64,000 bases of DNA, taken from NCBI GenBank assembly GCA_964620915.1, contig CAZUKP010000007.1:8743-72742 (forward strand), written 5' to 3'. Below the pieces are notes generated by a model. It saw only the letters and a program-made list of their open reading frames with translations, was not told where the DNA came from and searched no databases. Below are positions 27,154 through 36,780 of this stretch, piece by piece (the stretch's first letter is position 1; every line of letters begins with the position of its first letter). Both the position numbers and the translations under genes were made by a program. This DNA is from Hyphomicrobium_A sp964620915. Lineage in GTDB: Bacteria > Pseudomonadota > Alphaproteobacteria > Rhizobiales > Hyphomicrobiaceae.

Positions 27154-29991
27154 CTAACCTTCCCGCTTCGATTCGCCACGGCGTAGCGTCTTTAGGCGGT
27201 AGATGGCCTCAAGTGCGTCACGAGGCGTCATCTCATCTGGTGTGAACTCATCAAGTACCATCTCGACAGGTGTCGGGCCTTTCTGGCCATTCGGCGATTG
27301 CTGTGGGTGACTTACCGCGAACAGGGGTAATTCGTCGAGCGGCGTCTCCTGCTCGGCCTTCCTGCCTTCTGTTTTCTCCAACAGCGCCAAGACATCGCGG
27401 GCACGCTTCACCACAGGCTCGGGTAATCCTGCGAGCTTAGCTACCTGTATGCCGTAAGAACGATCGGCAGCCCCTGGCTTCACCCTGTGCAGGAAAACGA
27501 TCTCATCGTGATATTCGCTCACGTCCATCGTCACGTTGGCGACCCCGTTGAGACGCCGGGAAAGCGCGGTCAACTCGTGGTAATGCGTGGCAAACAAAAC
27601 CCGCGCCTTGGCAACATCGTGCAGGTACTCCACCGTCGCCCAAGCAATCGACAGTCCATCGAAGGTCGCCGTGCCGCGACCGATCTCGTCAAGAATGACA
27701 AGGGAGCGCTCGCTTGCCTGATTTAGAATGGCCGCCGTTTCCACCATCTCGACCATGAACGTTGATCGGCCACGCGCCAGGTCGTCGGATGCGCCAACGC
27801 GACTGAACAAGCGATCGACGACACCGATCGTTGCCGAACGGGCAGGCACATAGGACCCCATTTGGGCAAGTACGGTGATCAGGGCATTCTGCCTGAGGAA
27901 GGTGGATTTGCCGGCCATGTTGGGACCGGTCACGAGCCAAATGCGACCCTCGGCCGTTTCGTCGTTCTCGCCAGCCGATGGGCCGGTCGAGCCCAGCACG
28001 CAATCGTTCTCAATGAATGGCCCCGCTTTTGCTGCCCTGAGAGCTTGCTCGACCACGGGATGGCGTCCGCCGCGGATCTCGAACACCTGGCTTTCATCGA
28101 CCAAAGGCCGGACATAGCCTTCCATGCGTGCAAGCTCTGCCAGTCCCGCGACAGCATCAAGCTCGGCAAGTGCTGAAGCAACTTCGCCGAGGCCGAGTTC
28201 TTCTTTCTGCACAGCCGCGGCCAGTTCCGAAAAGACGTCCTGCTCTAAGCTGAGCGCGCGCTCGGTTGCCGAGGCGATCCGGCCCTCCGTTTCCGCCAGC
28301 TCAGCGGTGGAGAAGCGTACGGCATTCGCCATGGTCTGGCGGTGACGAAAGGTTTCCGAATGCGGAGCTTCCATCAGCGGCTTTGCGTTTCCCTGCGTCA
28401 CCTCAACGTAGAAACCCAGGATGTTGTTGTGCCGGACCTTGAGAGACTTGACGCCCGTCGTCTCGATGTAATTTGCTTCAAGGCCCGCCATCACGCTGCG
28501 GCTGTCTTCCTTCAGACGTCGCACCTTATCGAGTTCGGAACGGTAGCCCTCGCGTACGAAGCCGCCGTCGCGGCGAAGATGGGGCGGATCGTCGACAATA
28601 GCGGCGGCCAGGGAATTGCGCAGGTCGCGCGCAACCGTGCGAAGCCTTGATGTGATGCCTGCCAGCTCGGCCGGCAGTCCCATGCCCTCACCCATAGAGG
28701 CCAGGCGCGCTGCACACTGGGAGGCGACTGCCAATCCATCGCATATCGCGCCTAAATCCCGCGGCGAGCCGCGCCCGAAGGCGAGGCGCGAAACAGCGCG
28801 GGCTATGTCGGGAGCCGCGCGCAAGTTGCCGCGTAGCTCCTCGCGCAACGTCTCCTCGTCGATGAGGAAGCCAACGGCGTCGAGCCGGATACCGATTTGG
28901 GCGGTGTCGCGCAGCGGACTGGTGAGGCGGGCGGCAAGCTCGCGCGCGCCAGGTCCCGTAACCGTGCGATCGATGGCATCCAGCAGGCTGCCTCTCTTGT
29001 CGCCAGGCGCTGTCCGCGTCAGTTCAAGGCTGGCCCGGCTCGCTGCATCAATCAGCAGGATCGATTGAGAGCCGGACTTCTTGGGCGGACGCAGCGCGGG
29101 TTTGCGCCCGATCTGAGTCAGATCAACGTACTTCAGCGCCGCGCCGATCGCAGCCAACTCGGCCCGCGTGAAACTCCCGAAGCCGCCAAGCTCGGCAACA
29201 TTGAGCTGGCTCTTCAGGGCAGCCTCTCCCGCCAAGCTGTCGAAATACGCACTTGGCACCGGCGTTGGCGAAGCACCGGCACGTTCAATCCATTGCTTCA
29301 AGCCGTCATCGCTTGCCAGATTGTCACCCAGCACAATCTCGCTTGGCGCCAAGCGAACAAGCTCGCCCGGCAAATCGACGCCGCGCACCTCGCCCACCTC
29401 GAACTCACCCGTCGAGATATCGAGCGAGGCCAGAGCCACGAGATGATCGGAGTCGAGGATGGCTTCCTCAGCCGCGCCGGCGGGTCGAAACAGCGCGGTC
29501 AGATAATTGCGGGCCTTGGAGTCGAGCAGGGCCTCCTCCGTCAAGGTCCCTGGCGTTACGAGCCGCACGACATCCCGGTGAACGACCGCCTTCGAGCCGC
29601 GCTTTCTTGCTTCGGCAGGATCCTCAAGTTGCTCGGCGACGGCCACGCGATATCCCAGCTTGATCAGACGCTGAAGATACTCATCGGCGCGATGGACCGG
29701 TACGCCGCACATGGGAATGTCTTGTCCGAGATGCTTGCCGCGTTTGGTCAGGACAATGCCCAGCGCCGCGGAGGCCACAACGGCATCATCGAAGAACAGC
29801 TCGTAGAAATCGCCCATGCGATACCAGAGCAGGCTGTCGGGATTGGCGGCCTTGATTTCGAGGAATTGCGCCATCGAGGGGCTGGCTTCGCCGGCCGTAG
29901 CGGCGGGCTGAACGGCTGGCGAGGCGACACTTGCGGGCTCGGCCTCCGCGAGCGCGACGTTCCCCTTCGCCTTTGTCCGTCTTGGCGCCAT
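27154..29991 (-). CDS. mutS: DNA mismatch repair protein MutS
   Basis: Mismatch-recognition ATPase of methyl-independent and general mismatch repair. The mismatch-binding FYELFFDDA loop is near residue 62, Walker A GPNMAGKST near 690, and the ABC-type DEIGRGTATFDGLS Walker B near 765. At 945 residues it is somewhat long, with an Ala-rich N-terminal lead of about 35 residues. It is divergent from maeB over about 200 bases and is followed by glnD, an order common in alphaproteobacteria. Confidence 0.98.
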   Translation of the reverse strand: MAPRRTKAKGNVALAEAEPASVASPAVQPAATAGEASPSMAQFLEIKAANPDSLLWYRMGDFYELFFDDAVVASAALGIVLTKRGKHLGQDIPMCGVPVHRADEYLQRLIKLGYRVAVAEQLEDPAEARKRGSKAVVHRDVVRLVTPGTLTEEALLDSKARNYLTALFRPAGAAEEAILDSDHLVALASLDISTGEFEVGEVRGVDLPGELVRLAPSEIVLGDNLASDDGLKQWIERAGASPTPVPSAYFDSLAGEAALKSQLNVAELGGFGSFTRAELAAIGAALKYVDLTQIGRKPALRPPKKSGSQSILLIDAASRASLELTRTAPGDKRGSLLDAIDRTVTGPGARELAARLTSPLRDTAQIGIRLDAVGFLIDEETLREELRGNLRAAPDIARAVSRLAFGRGSPRDLGAICDGLAVASQCAARLASMGEGMGLPAELAGITSRLRTVARDLRNSLAAAIVDDPPHLRRDGGFVREGYRSELDKVRRLKEDSRSVMAGLEANYIETTGVKSLKVRHNNILGFYVEVTQGNAKPLMEAPHSETFRHRQTMANAVRFSTAELAETEGRIASATERALSLEQDVFSELAAAVQKEELGLGEVASALAELDAVAGLAELARMEGYVRPLVDESQVFEIRGGRHPVVEQALRAAKAGPFIENDCVLGSTGPSAGENDETAEGRIWLVTGPNMAGKSTFLRQNALITVLAQMGSYVPARSATIGVVDRLFSRVGASDDLARGRSTFMVEMVETAAILNQASERSLVILDEIGRGTATFDGLSIAWATVEYLHDVAKARVLFATHYHELTALSRRLNGVANVTMDVSEYHDEIVFLHRVKPGAADRSYGIQVAKLAGLPEPVVKRARDVLALLEKTEGRKAEQETPLDELPLFAVSHPQQSPNGQKGPTPVEMVLDEFTPDEMTPRDALEAIYRLKTLRRGESKREG

Positions 29992-30188
29992 TGCCCCGAT
30001 TATCCCAATTCCCTCTCGCCCCGCCGGCTGTCACTGATGGCGGCAACGCCCACTCGAGACGACGTTACGAGCCGTATGCCGCAAAAAACCGGCCGACTGC
30101 ATGGCAAATCTTAACCCTTGTTCGATTGCCTCGCTTGGTGCGTCACTCTATTGTCCCGCCTCGCCTTCCTTCCAGGTTGCCAATCCGA

Positions 30189-32471
30189 ATGACAACAAAC
30201 AGAAACTCAAAGTTTTCCAAACCCCGCTTCACAGAGCAAGAAGCCCTCCAGTTTCACTCTCAAGGCAAGCCGGGTAAACTGGAAATCACGCCGACCAAGC
30301 CGCTGACAACACAGCGCGATCTCTCGCTCGCCTACTCGCCGGGCGTGGCCGTGCCCGTGCTCGCGATCGCCGAGGATCCAGCCACCGCCTATGACTACAC
30401 CAACAAGGGCAACCTCGTCGCGGTCGTCTCAAATGGCACAGCAATTCTTGGCCTTGGCAACCTCGGTGCGCTGGCATCGAAACCCGTCATGGAAGGAAAG
30501 GGTGCCCTGTTCAAGCGATTCGCGGACATTGATGCCATGGATCTACTTGTGGACACGGAGGATCCCGAGACATTTATCAACAGCGTGCGTTATCTGACGC
30601 CGTCCTTTGGCGGCATCAACCTTGAGGACATCAAGGCGCCCGACTGTTTCATCATCGAGCAAACGCTCAAGGAAATGCTCAATATCCCGGTTTTCCACGA
30701 TGACCAGCATGGAACGGCAATCATTGCGGCTGCGGGCTTCCTCAATGCGATTGCGCTCACCGATCGCGACCTGAAAAAGGTCCGCCTCGTCGTCAACGGT
30801 GCGGGAGCCGCGGGCATCGCCTGCCTGCAGCTCCTGGTAGCCATGGGCATGCCAAAGTCCAACATGGTGCTCTGCGACACCAAGGGCGTCATCTACCAGG
30901 GCCGCAAGGAAGGGATGAACCAGTGGAAGTCGTCTTTCACGTCGAAGACGAAGGCGCGCACACTGGCGGAAGCCCTCGACGGTGCTGACGCTGTCTTTGG
31001 CTTGTCGGTGAAAGGTGCTTTGACGCAAGACATGGTGAAGTCGATGGCGGACCGGCCAATCATCTTCGCCATGGCCAATCCAGATCCGGAGATCACACCC
31101 GAGGATGTCTTCGCCGTGCGCGATGATGCCATCGTCGCAACGGGTCGGTCCGACTACCCAAATCAGATCAACAACGTTTTGGGCTTCCCCTTTATCTTCC
31201 GGGGCGCACTCGACGTGCAGGCCTCCACGATCAACGACACCATGATGATTGCGGCCGCAGAAGCACTGGCCGAGCTCGCCCGCGCGGAAGTCCCCGACCA
31301 AGTTGCCGCTGCTTTTCATGGCCGGCGGCCAACCTTTGGGCCGGAATACATCATTCCCGCGCCGTTCGACCCGCGCCTTATCAGCCACGTGCCCACGGCC
31401 GTAGCCAAAGCAGCGATGGACTCAGGTGTTGCACGCAAGCCCATTGTCGACATGGAGGCTTACGAGGCGAGACTGAAGGGGCGCCTCGACCCGATGGCGG
31501 GTTGGCTGCAATCGACCTTCAGTTCCGTTCGATCCGAACCCAAGCGCGTTGTCTTTGCCGAGGGCGAGGAACCAGCCGTGATCAGAGCGGCTCATACCTA
31601 CTTCACGCAAGGCTTCGGCCAGCCAATTCTGATCGGCAGTTCAGACGCCGTGCGCGAGCAGTTCAAGGAGCTCGGCATGGTGATGCGCGCCGACTATGAG
31701 CTGATCGATATTCGCAATTCACCTTACGTTGAGCAGTTCACTGAACATCTGTTCGCGCGATTGCAGCGGCGCGGTTACCTGAAGCGCGATTGTCAGCGCA
31801 TGGTATCGAATGAGCGCAATGTCTTCGGGGCGCTTATGGTCGCCCTTGGCTACGCGGATGGGCTCGTGACCGGCGTCACACGTAATTGGACGACCGTTTA
31901 CGAAGATATCAATCGGGTGATGGACGCCAAACCTGGACGAACCGTCATCGGCGTATCCATGGCGTTGTGCCGCGACCGCGCGGTGTTGGTCGCCGACACC
32001 AGCGTCATCGCCATGCCGACCTCAGAGCAACTCGCCGACATCACTGTCGAAGCTGCGAACGCAGCGCGCAGTTTTGGCATCGAGCCACGCGTCGCCCTTC
32101 TCGCATACTCGACCTTTGGTCAGCCGCGCGGACAGCGCTCCGATGAGGTGCGCGAAGCCATCAAGATCCTCGACGAGCGCAATGTCGACTTTGAATACGA
32201 TGGCGACATGTCAGCCGATGTGGCACTCAATCACAACCTGATGCTGCACTATCCATTTTGCAGGTTGAGTGGCACAGCGAACGTGCTGGTCATGCCAGCG
32301 TTCCATGCAGCATCGATCTCGACCAAGATGCTCAAGGAGCTGGGCGGGGCGACAATCATCGGGCCCGTCCTCGTCGGCCTTTCCCATTCCGTGCAGATTT
32401 GCCCGTTTGGGGCCCAGGACAGCGACATCGTGAACATGGCCGCTATTGCCGCCTACCAAGCAAGCACGTAG
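30189..32471 (+). CDS. maeB: NADP-dependent malic enzyme with phosphotransacetylase-like domain
   Basis: Oxidative decarboxylation of malate to pyruvate. The N-terminal malic domain includes SLAYSPGVAVP and FHDDQHGTAII; the NAD(P)-binding region has VNGAGAAGIACLQLL. The C-terminal third (from about residue 440) resembles phosphate acetyltransferase, as in the large MaeB type, and is usually regulatory. The ATG at 30189 gives 760 residues, matching the family; the open frame from 29931 overlaps mutS and its promoter region. Confidence 0.96.
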   Translation: MTTNRNSKFSKPRFTEQEALQFHSQGKPGKLEITPTKPLTTQRDLSLAYSPGVAVPVLAIAEDPATAYDYTNKGNLVAVVSNGTAILGLGNLGALASKPVMEGKGALFKRFADIDAMDLLVDTEDPETFINSVRYLTPSFGGINLEDIKAPDCFIIEQTLKEMLNIPVFHDDQHGTAIIAAAGFLNAIALTDRDLKKVRLVVNGAGAAGIACLQLLVAMGMPKSNMVLCDTKGVIYQGRKEGMNQWKSSFTSKTKARTLAEALDGADAVFGLSVKGALTQDMVKSMADRPIIFAMANPDPEITPEDVFAVRDDAIVATGRSDYPNQINNVLGFPFIFRGALDVQASTINDTMMIAAAEALAELARAEVPDQVAAAFHGRRPTFGPEYIIPAPFDPRLISHVPTAVAKAAMDSGVARKPIVDMEAYEARLKGRLDPMAGWLQSTFSSVRSEPKRVVFAEGEEPAVIRAAHTYFTQGFGQPILIGSSDAVREQFKELGMVMRADYELIDIRNSPYVEQFTEHLFARLQRRGYLKRDCQRMVSNERNVFGALMVALGYADGLVTGVTRNWTTVYEDINRVMDAKPGRTVIGVSMALCRDRAVLVADTSVIAMPTSEQLADITVEAANAARSFGIEPRVALLAYSTFGQPRGQRSDEVREAIKILDERNVDFEYDGDMSADVALNHNLMLHYPFCRLSGTANVLVMPAFHAASISTKMLKELGGATIIGPVLVGLSHSVQICPFGAQDSDIVNMAAIAAYQAST

Positions 32472-32489
32472 GCAGGCGCGCCGTTTCGG

Positions 32490-33467
32490 CTAGACCGCAA
32501 TGCGGCATTTCTGCTCGTCGGGTGCTCCAAAGTGCCCGAAGTAACGCGGATCGATCTTCTCAACAGGGAGTATGATCAGGACATCCGTCGTATGGAATTG
32601 GCGATCGACGACGGCACCATCGCCCACAAAAGCACCAAGCCTCAAGTAGCCCTTGATCAGTGGCGGCAATGCCTTCAGCGCGGCTTTGGTATCAACCTCT
32701 TCACGTGGCATACGATTCATCGGCACGTAAAGATTATCATGAGCGCGGCAGCGCCAATCTTCCGGCGCCAATGCATTGTGGTGGAGAAAACTCAAAGCCA
32801 TTGCATGCTGATCGGGATCAGTTCCCGCGAGGCTCGCGCAGCCGATCATCACATCGATCTTGTGTTCGCGGATATAAGTCCACAGGCCATGCCACAACAG
32901 CTCGACCGTACGCTTGTTGCGGTAGGACTCAAGCACGCACGATCGCCCGAGCTCCATGAAACGGTAGCGGGGGGACTTTGCACGGACGAGGGGGGCGATA
33001 TCATACTCACCTTGCGTATAGAAACCTGAGCTGCGCTCAGCGATCTCTTGGCGCAGGACGCGATAAGTGCCGACGACACGAGTACGTCGCAGCCCACCCC
33101 ACGCTTCCGCATTCGGCAGGCGAGACTCATCAACGACAAGTAGGTGGTCGCAAACCGCGTCATAGGGATCTTCGTCGCGCCGGCGCAATTCAGCCCTGAC
33201 AGTCGGAATTGCGGACATCTCCTCGTAAAAGACCCTGTAGCGCAAACGTTGAGCGAGCTTGAGGTCGCGTCGCGTGCGTGCCAGCCGGACCTCCAAATCA
33301 CCAACGCGGCCGTAGACTCGTTCGGGCGGTCTGCCCATGAAAGCACGCGCTGCGGTGCGGCTATCTCTGAGTGTCTTAAGTGCGAGAAGACCCCCAGGGA
33401 CTGATTGCCACCTCGGGCTGCTCGCCAGACGGCTGGCCATGCGCCGCGCCGTGAACTTCATGCTCAC
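32490..33467 (-). CDS. olsB: L-ornithine N-acyltransferase (OlsB-like)
   Basis: GNAT-like acyltransferase predicted to make lyso-ornithine lipid from ornithine and 3-hydroxyacyl-ACP. Landmarks are RLRYRVFYEEMSAIP (about 76-90), DHLLVVDES (about 107), and FMELGRSCVLESYRNKRTVELLWHGL (position about 168-193, quoted as landmark). At 325 residues it fits the OlsB group. It stands alone; a separate OlsA is not adjacent, although plsC in this window is a related acyltransferase. A Pho-box-like site lies upstream (33591-33608), consistent with phosphate-limited ornithine-lipid synthesis in Sinorhizobium. Confidence 0.85.
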   Translation of the reverse strand: MSMKFTARRMASRLASSPRWQSVPGGLLALKTLRDSRTAARAFMGRPPERVYGRVGDLEVRLARTRRDLKLAQRLRYRVFYEEMSAIPTVRAELRRRDEDPYDAVCDHLLVVDESRLPNAEAWGGLRRTRVVGTYRVLRQEIAERSSGFYTQGEYDIAPLVRAKSPRYRFMELGRSCVLESYRNKRTVELLWHGLWTYIREHKIDVMIGCASLAGTDPDQHAMALSFLHHNALAPEDWRCRAHDNLYVPMNRMPREEVDTKAALKALPPLIKGYLRLGAFVGDGAVVDRQFHTTDVLIILPVEKIDPRYFGHFGAPDEQKCRIAV

Positions 33468-33993
33468 TCTCCCCTAACGTTGCCGCCTGTCGCGCATTTC
33501 ACCCGGCACTTGGCCCGGATCGGTCACCTGCACCCATGCGGGTACAATCCTGCAAAACCTAAAGCTTTTTCTCAATGGCCGTGCGCAGATATCACGATTC
33601 CATGACAGACTTTGTACGAATGCGCGAAGCCGGAACGACGCACCGCAGCTGACAACTTGCGAACCGCCAACCGAGGCCTGCAAGAGCCAACGCCCTGGCA
33701 CAGCTAAATGATTTACGATTTGGGAGGGACTCACACCATCGTCCGTACCGGTCCCTGGATAATGCGCTCTACCCACAAAAAACTCGTCCAGCATCTAGGG
33801 GCCGTTTCTCCCTCCTGCGGTCGCATATCGACAGATTACGACGCACTGATCTCATCAAGCTGGGGCATGAAGATGTCCAAGAAATTCAAGACACAAGCAG
33901 CACCGGCCACTCTAGGCCGGCGGCAATTCACACGCCCCTGCCCTCAGTTGGTCACCGGGAAACCACTGGTCTGCAAACAGATAGAGTTGAAGG
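33468..33993. other. Intergenic region of 526 bp, no gene recognised
   Basis: Between olsB and the Trm112-like gene. Two frames here (33474-33794 minus, 33708-34007 plus) have no recognisable homology or good ribosome-binding sites. A perfect inverted repeat CCGGCC-ACTCTA-GGCCGG is at 33903-33920, and the Pho-box-like site at 33591-33608. Confidence 0.6.
33591..33608 (-). promoter_or_regulatory. Candidate Pho box upstream of olsB
   Basis: Read on the minus strand the site is CTGTCAT-GGAA-TCGTGAT. The first seven bases match the Pho-box half-site CTGTCAT and the second half matches CCGTCAT at five of seven positions, with the expected four-base spacer. It is about 124 bases upstream of the olsB start. 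A good -10 element was not found, so this is only a candidate. Confidence 0.35.
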
Positions 33994-34239
33994 CTAAGGA
34001 TTCCTAGAAGCCGGCCGGGGAGTACCGTCAAGCTGGCGGGCTGCTTCGACCGTCATCATTGGCACGCCGTGGCGGATTGGGTAGGCGAGGCCAGCGGCCC
34101 GGCTGATGAGCTCTTGGGCGGCGGCATCATATTGCAGTATCGTCTTCGTCAGTGGGCATACCAGTATCTCGAGCAGTTTCGGATCAACGCGCTCGCGTTC
34201 AAGATCGGGTTCTTCCGAGTCACTCATAGGCTGGTTCAC
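33994..34239 (-). CDS. Trm112/UPF0434-family small protein
   Basis: An 81-residue protein whose core LLEILVCPLTK (residues 22-32) and AYPIRHGVPMM (about 52-62) are the UPF0434 signature. Eukaryotic Trm112 activates methyltransferases; bacterial members often lack the full zinc site, and here only one cysteine of the motif is evident. It follows the LON-domain gene by two bases and probably forms an operon with it and ybbN. Function not established in bacteria. Confidence 0.88.
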   Translation of the reverse strand: MNQPMSDSEEPDLERERVDPKLLEILVCPLTKTILQYDAAAQELISRAAGLAYPIRHGVPMMTVEAARQLDGTPRPASRNP

Positions 34240-34241
34240 TC

Positions 34242-34928
34242 CTATTGTAGCGTTCCGCCGCTGGCACCACCGGAAGCGAGCTCCATCTCCGCAAGGGCGA
34301 CGAGCACATCTGCGCGGCTCTTGAGATCGTCTGCTTCAAGCAGCGCCTGTTTCTCTTCAGGGCCGTAAGGACACATGACACACAGGGCGTTGATCAAGAA
34401 CTCGCTCGATGCGCGCTGGATGGCAGCCCAATCCGCTTCAAGTCTGTTGGCGTCGAGATAGGACCGCAATACGCGGAGCAAGTTAGAACGATCGACGTGC
34501 TCTTCACCAAGCCCCTCATTGAGGTCGGAAGTAAAGCGATCGTAGCTCGCGCTCGCAGTGCGATAGGGTTTATCGGTGACGGCCTCATCGACGATGTCAT
34601 AGCGGCACACGCCGGTCAGCGTGATGACAAGTCGCTCATCTTCAACCTCTTGATACGTTGTGACCCGGCCAACACAACCAATGCCGCGCAAGGCGACGGA
34701 CACATCGAGGGGGCTTTCCTCGTCCTCCGTCCCTTCTCCGGCCGCTGGCTGCACGATGCCAATGAGCCGATCGCCCGACATGACATCGTCAAGCATTTCC
34801 AGATACCGCGGCTCAAAAATATTGAGCGGCAGCGTCGCGCGGGGGAGCAGGATTGCACCCCTTAAAGGAAATAAAGGAATACGCGGCGGTAGATCTGCAG
34901 CACGCCGGTAACGATCGGTCGGTGACAC
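34242..34928 (-). CDS. LON N-terminal (peptidase S16) domain protein
   Basis: Stand-alone Lon substrate-binding domain protein of 229 residues, without ATPase or protease domains. It begins PTDRYRRAADLPPRIPLFPLRGAILLPRA (about residues 3-31, a landmark), then FEPRYLEMLDD and the GIGCVGRVTTY segment. I chose a GTG at 34928, which comes 32 bases after the ybbN stop and has GGAAAGG upstream; an open frame reaches 35045 inside ybbN. The function is unknown; a role in protein quality control is only inferred. Confidence 0.85.
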   Translation of the reverse strand: MSPTDRYRRAADLPPRIPLFPLRGAILLPRATLPLNIFEPRYLEMLDDVMSGDRLIGIVQPAAGEGTEDEESPLDVSVALRGIGCVGRVTTYQEVEDERLVITLTGVCRYDIVDEAVTDKPYRTASASYDRFTSDLNEGLGEEHVDRSNLLRVLRSYLDANRLEADWAAIQRASSEFLINALCVMCPYGPEEKQALLEADDLKSRADVLVALAEMELASGGASGGTLQ

Positions 34929-34959
34929 GAAGACATTGCCTTTCCGGTTCGACGGCCCT

Positions 34960-35874
34960 CTAGGAAAATAGCAACGACGAAAGGCGGCGACGGCCCTCGA
35001 TCGTTGCGGAATCGCTGGGGCCCCAGGCGTCGAAGAACTGTACAAGCTGCTTTCGGGCCGCCTGATCGTTCCAATTGCGGTCTTGTTGCACGAGTTGGAG
35101 CAATTGTTCCAAGGCTTCTGCTCTCTGATTGTGCGCGGCTAGCGCAACCGCCAAGTCGAAGCGTGCCTGGTGGTCTGCCGGATTGGCGGCCACGCGTGCC
35201 TCAAGTTCGGGGCGATTGTCATCCTGCCCAGCCATGCGCGCCAGCTCGAGCGCGGCCTTCACGCCCTCGACGGCACTAGTGCTGCGTGCATCGGGCGGAA
35301 CCAAGGCAATCATTTGCTCGGCACGCTCCAGATCGCCAGTCTCAAGATAACAGCGCGCAAGACCGGCAAGCGCTAACGGGTTTTGCTGGTCCTCCTGCAA
35401 GGCGCCTGCATACATTCCCGCCGCAGTCTGAACATCGCCCGCAGCCAGTGCTTCCTCGGCCGCCGCTATGATGGTTGCGATATCAGCCTGAGCCTCTTCG
35501 CCGACGATGCGATCGATGAATTCTCGAATTGCGCTTTCGGGTTGTGCGCCCATAAAGCCATCAAGTGGACGCCCATCGCGAAACGCATAAACGGTCGGAA
35601 GCGATTGCACCCGCAATTGGGCCGCAACGGCAGGATGTTCATCAACGTTGATTTTGACGAGGCGGACTTTGCCGCCATAGCTCTTGACGACCTTCTCAAG
35701 CACAGGCGTCAACTGCTTGCATGGCCCGCACCAGCTGGCCCAGAAATCGACGATAACCGGGACAGTCTGCGAGGTCTCGAGTACGTCCTTGGCAAATCCG
35801 GACGTGGTCGTGTCTTTGACAATGTCGGCCGCTTCCGGCGTTCCCACCTGTCCTTTGAGCGCACCGATTTCCAT
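34960..35874 (-). CDS. ybbN: Thioredoxin-fold co-chaperone YbbN
   Basis: Cytosolic thioredoxin-domain protein with TPR-like repeats, 304 residues. The thioredoxin active site is CGPC (Cys49, Cys52) in FWASWCGPCKQL, followed by KVRLVKINVDEHPAVAAQL. The C-terminal half has TPR helices (ALAGLARCYLETGDLERAE). E. coli YbbN lacks both cysteines in the motif, but alphaproteobacterial forms often keep CGPC, as here. It is the first gene of a ybbN-LON-Trm112 operon. Confidence 0.92.
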   Translation of the reverse strand: MEIGALKGQVGTPEAADIVKDTTTSGFAKDVLETSQTVPVIVDFWASWCGPCKQLTPVLEKVVKSYGGKVRLVKINVDEHPAVAAQLRVQSLPTVYAFRDGRPLDGFMGAQPESAIREFIDRIVGEEAQADIATIIAAAEEALAAGDVQTAAGMYAGALQEDQQNPLALAGLARCYLETGDLERAEQMIALVPPDARSTSAVEGVKAALELARMAGQDDNRPELEARVAANPADHQARFDLAVALAAHNQRAEALEQLLQLVQQDRNWNDQAARKQLVQFFDAWGPSDSATIEGRRRLSSLLFS

Positions 35875-36039
35875 TATTGCCTCTCCTCGTGGTCAACGAC
35901 CGCCAACACTACAGCGGTGGACCCGCAATGCCAAAACCGTAGCTGGTGCCCGGATCGTTAGAAAAGTTCCAAAAATCTGTGCCAACGGATCCAACATCGT
36001 GGCTCAGGGCGCTAGGTGCAAGACGGTCGCTGCCCTAAA

Positions 36040-36576
36040 TCAGGGTGGCGTGCGCGCTCCGTCTCCTCCACCCTCGAGACTTGGACCGCCGAGTGCGGTC
36101 ATAACCGGCTCATGGCCGCACGAGCGAATGAACCGCAAAAGATCGTCACGTGCAATGTTCGTTGTCGCTGTATTGACGAGCGGATGGCAATTGATGCTGT
36201 CAAACTGCATCAATTCGGTATCGAACACCACGTGCACGCACTTGCTTGGATCATTGATGACGCAGAATGCGGTCACCGAACCGGGAGGCACGCCAAGGAT
36301 CTCCATCAGGAGTTCGGGCTTGCCGAAACTGAATCGGCCAGCCTCGAGCCTTTTTGCCAATGCCTTCAGATCGACGTGCGTCGTTGTCTTGGCGACCACC
36401 AGAAACAACTTCCCCGCGTCATCTTTGAGAAACAAATTTTTGGTGTGTGCTCCTTGAAGGTCGCGCTCCAATTTGCAGCTTTCGGCCACAGTGAAGAGCG
36501 GTTCATGCTCCACCGTGTGCGTGGCGATATCGAGCTCGGCCAGGCGGTCAAAGAGATCTTGGCGAGTAGCGGGCAT
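36040..36576 (-). CDS. proX: Prolyl-tRNA deacylase ProX (YbaK/EbsC family)
   Basis: Editing enzyme of the YbaK/ProX family that removes mis-attached amino acids from tRNA-Pro. The 178-residue reading from the ATG at 36576 contains HEPLFTVAES, AHTKNLFLKDDAG with the conserved lysine, and GVPPGSVTAFCVIND, all family landmarks. The open frame extends to 36768 without homology. It diverges from the secreted-protein gene at 36781. Confidence 0.87.
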   Translation of the reverse strand: MPATRQDLFDRLAELDIATHTVEHEPLFTVAESCKLERDLQGAHTKNLFLKDDAGKLFLVVAKTTTHVDLKALAKRLEAGRFSFGKPELLMEILGVPPGSVTAFCVINDPSKCVHVVFDTELMQFDSINCHPLVNTATTNIARDDLLRFIRSCGHEPVMTALGGPSLEGGGDGARTPP

Positions 36577-36780
36577 TGTCTGAATCGAGAGTGGCGGAAT
36601 GTGACGGTCGCAAATAGAATTCGGCCCGGCCATTGGTAACGACGTTGCGGCGCAAAGCCAAGCTCGCGCTCCCCGCAAGGCGGATGTGACTACGGCATAG
36701 GCTGTATAACCACTGGAACTGAGCTTGATGCGCGGACATGGCAGCGATAGACTCGGGCCAGCTTCCAAATAGGTGAAAGA

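Noticed and set aside
33474..33794. Minus-strand 106-residue frame
   Set aside because: Composition and lack of homology suggest chance; no start signal.
33708..34007. Plus-strand 99-residue frame
   Set aside because: No recognisable domain and it overlaps the end of the Trm112-like gene antisense; not supported as a gene.
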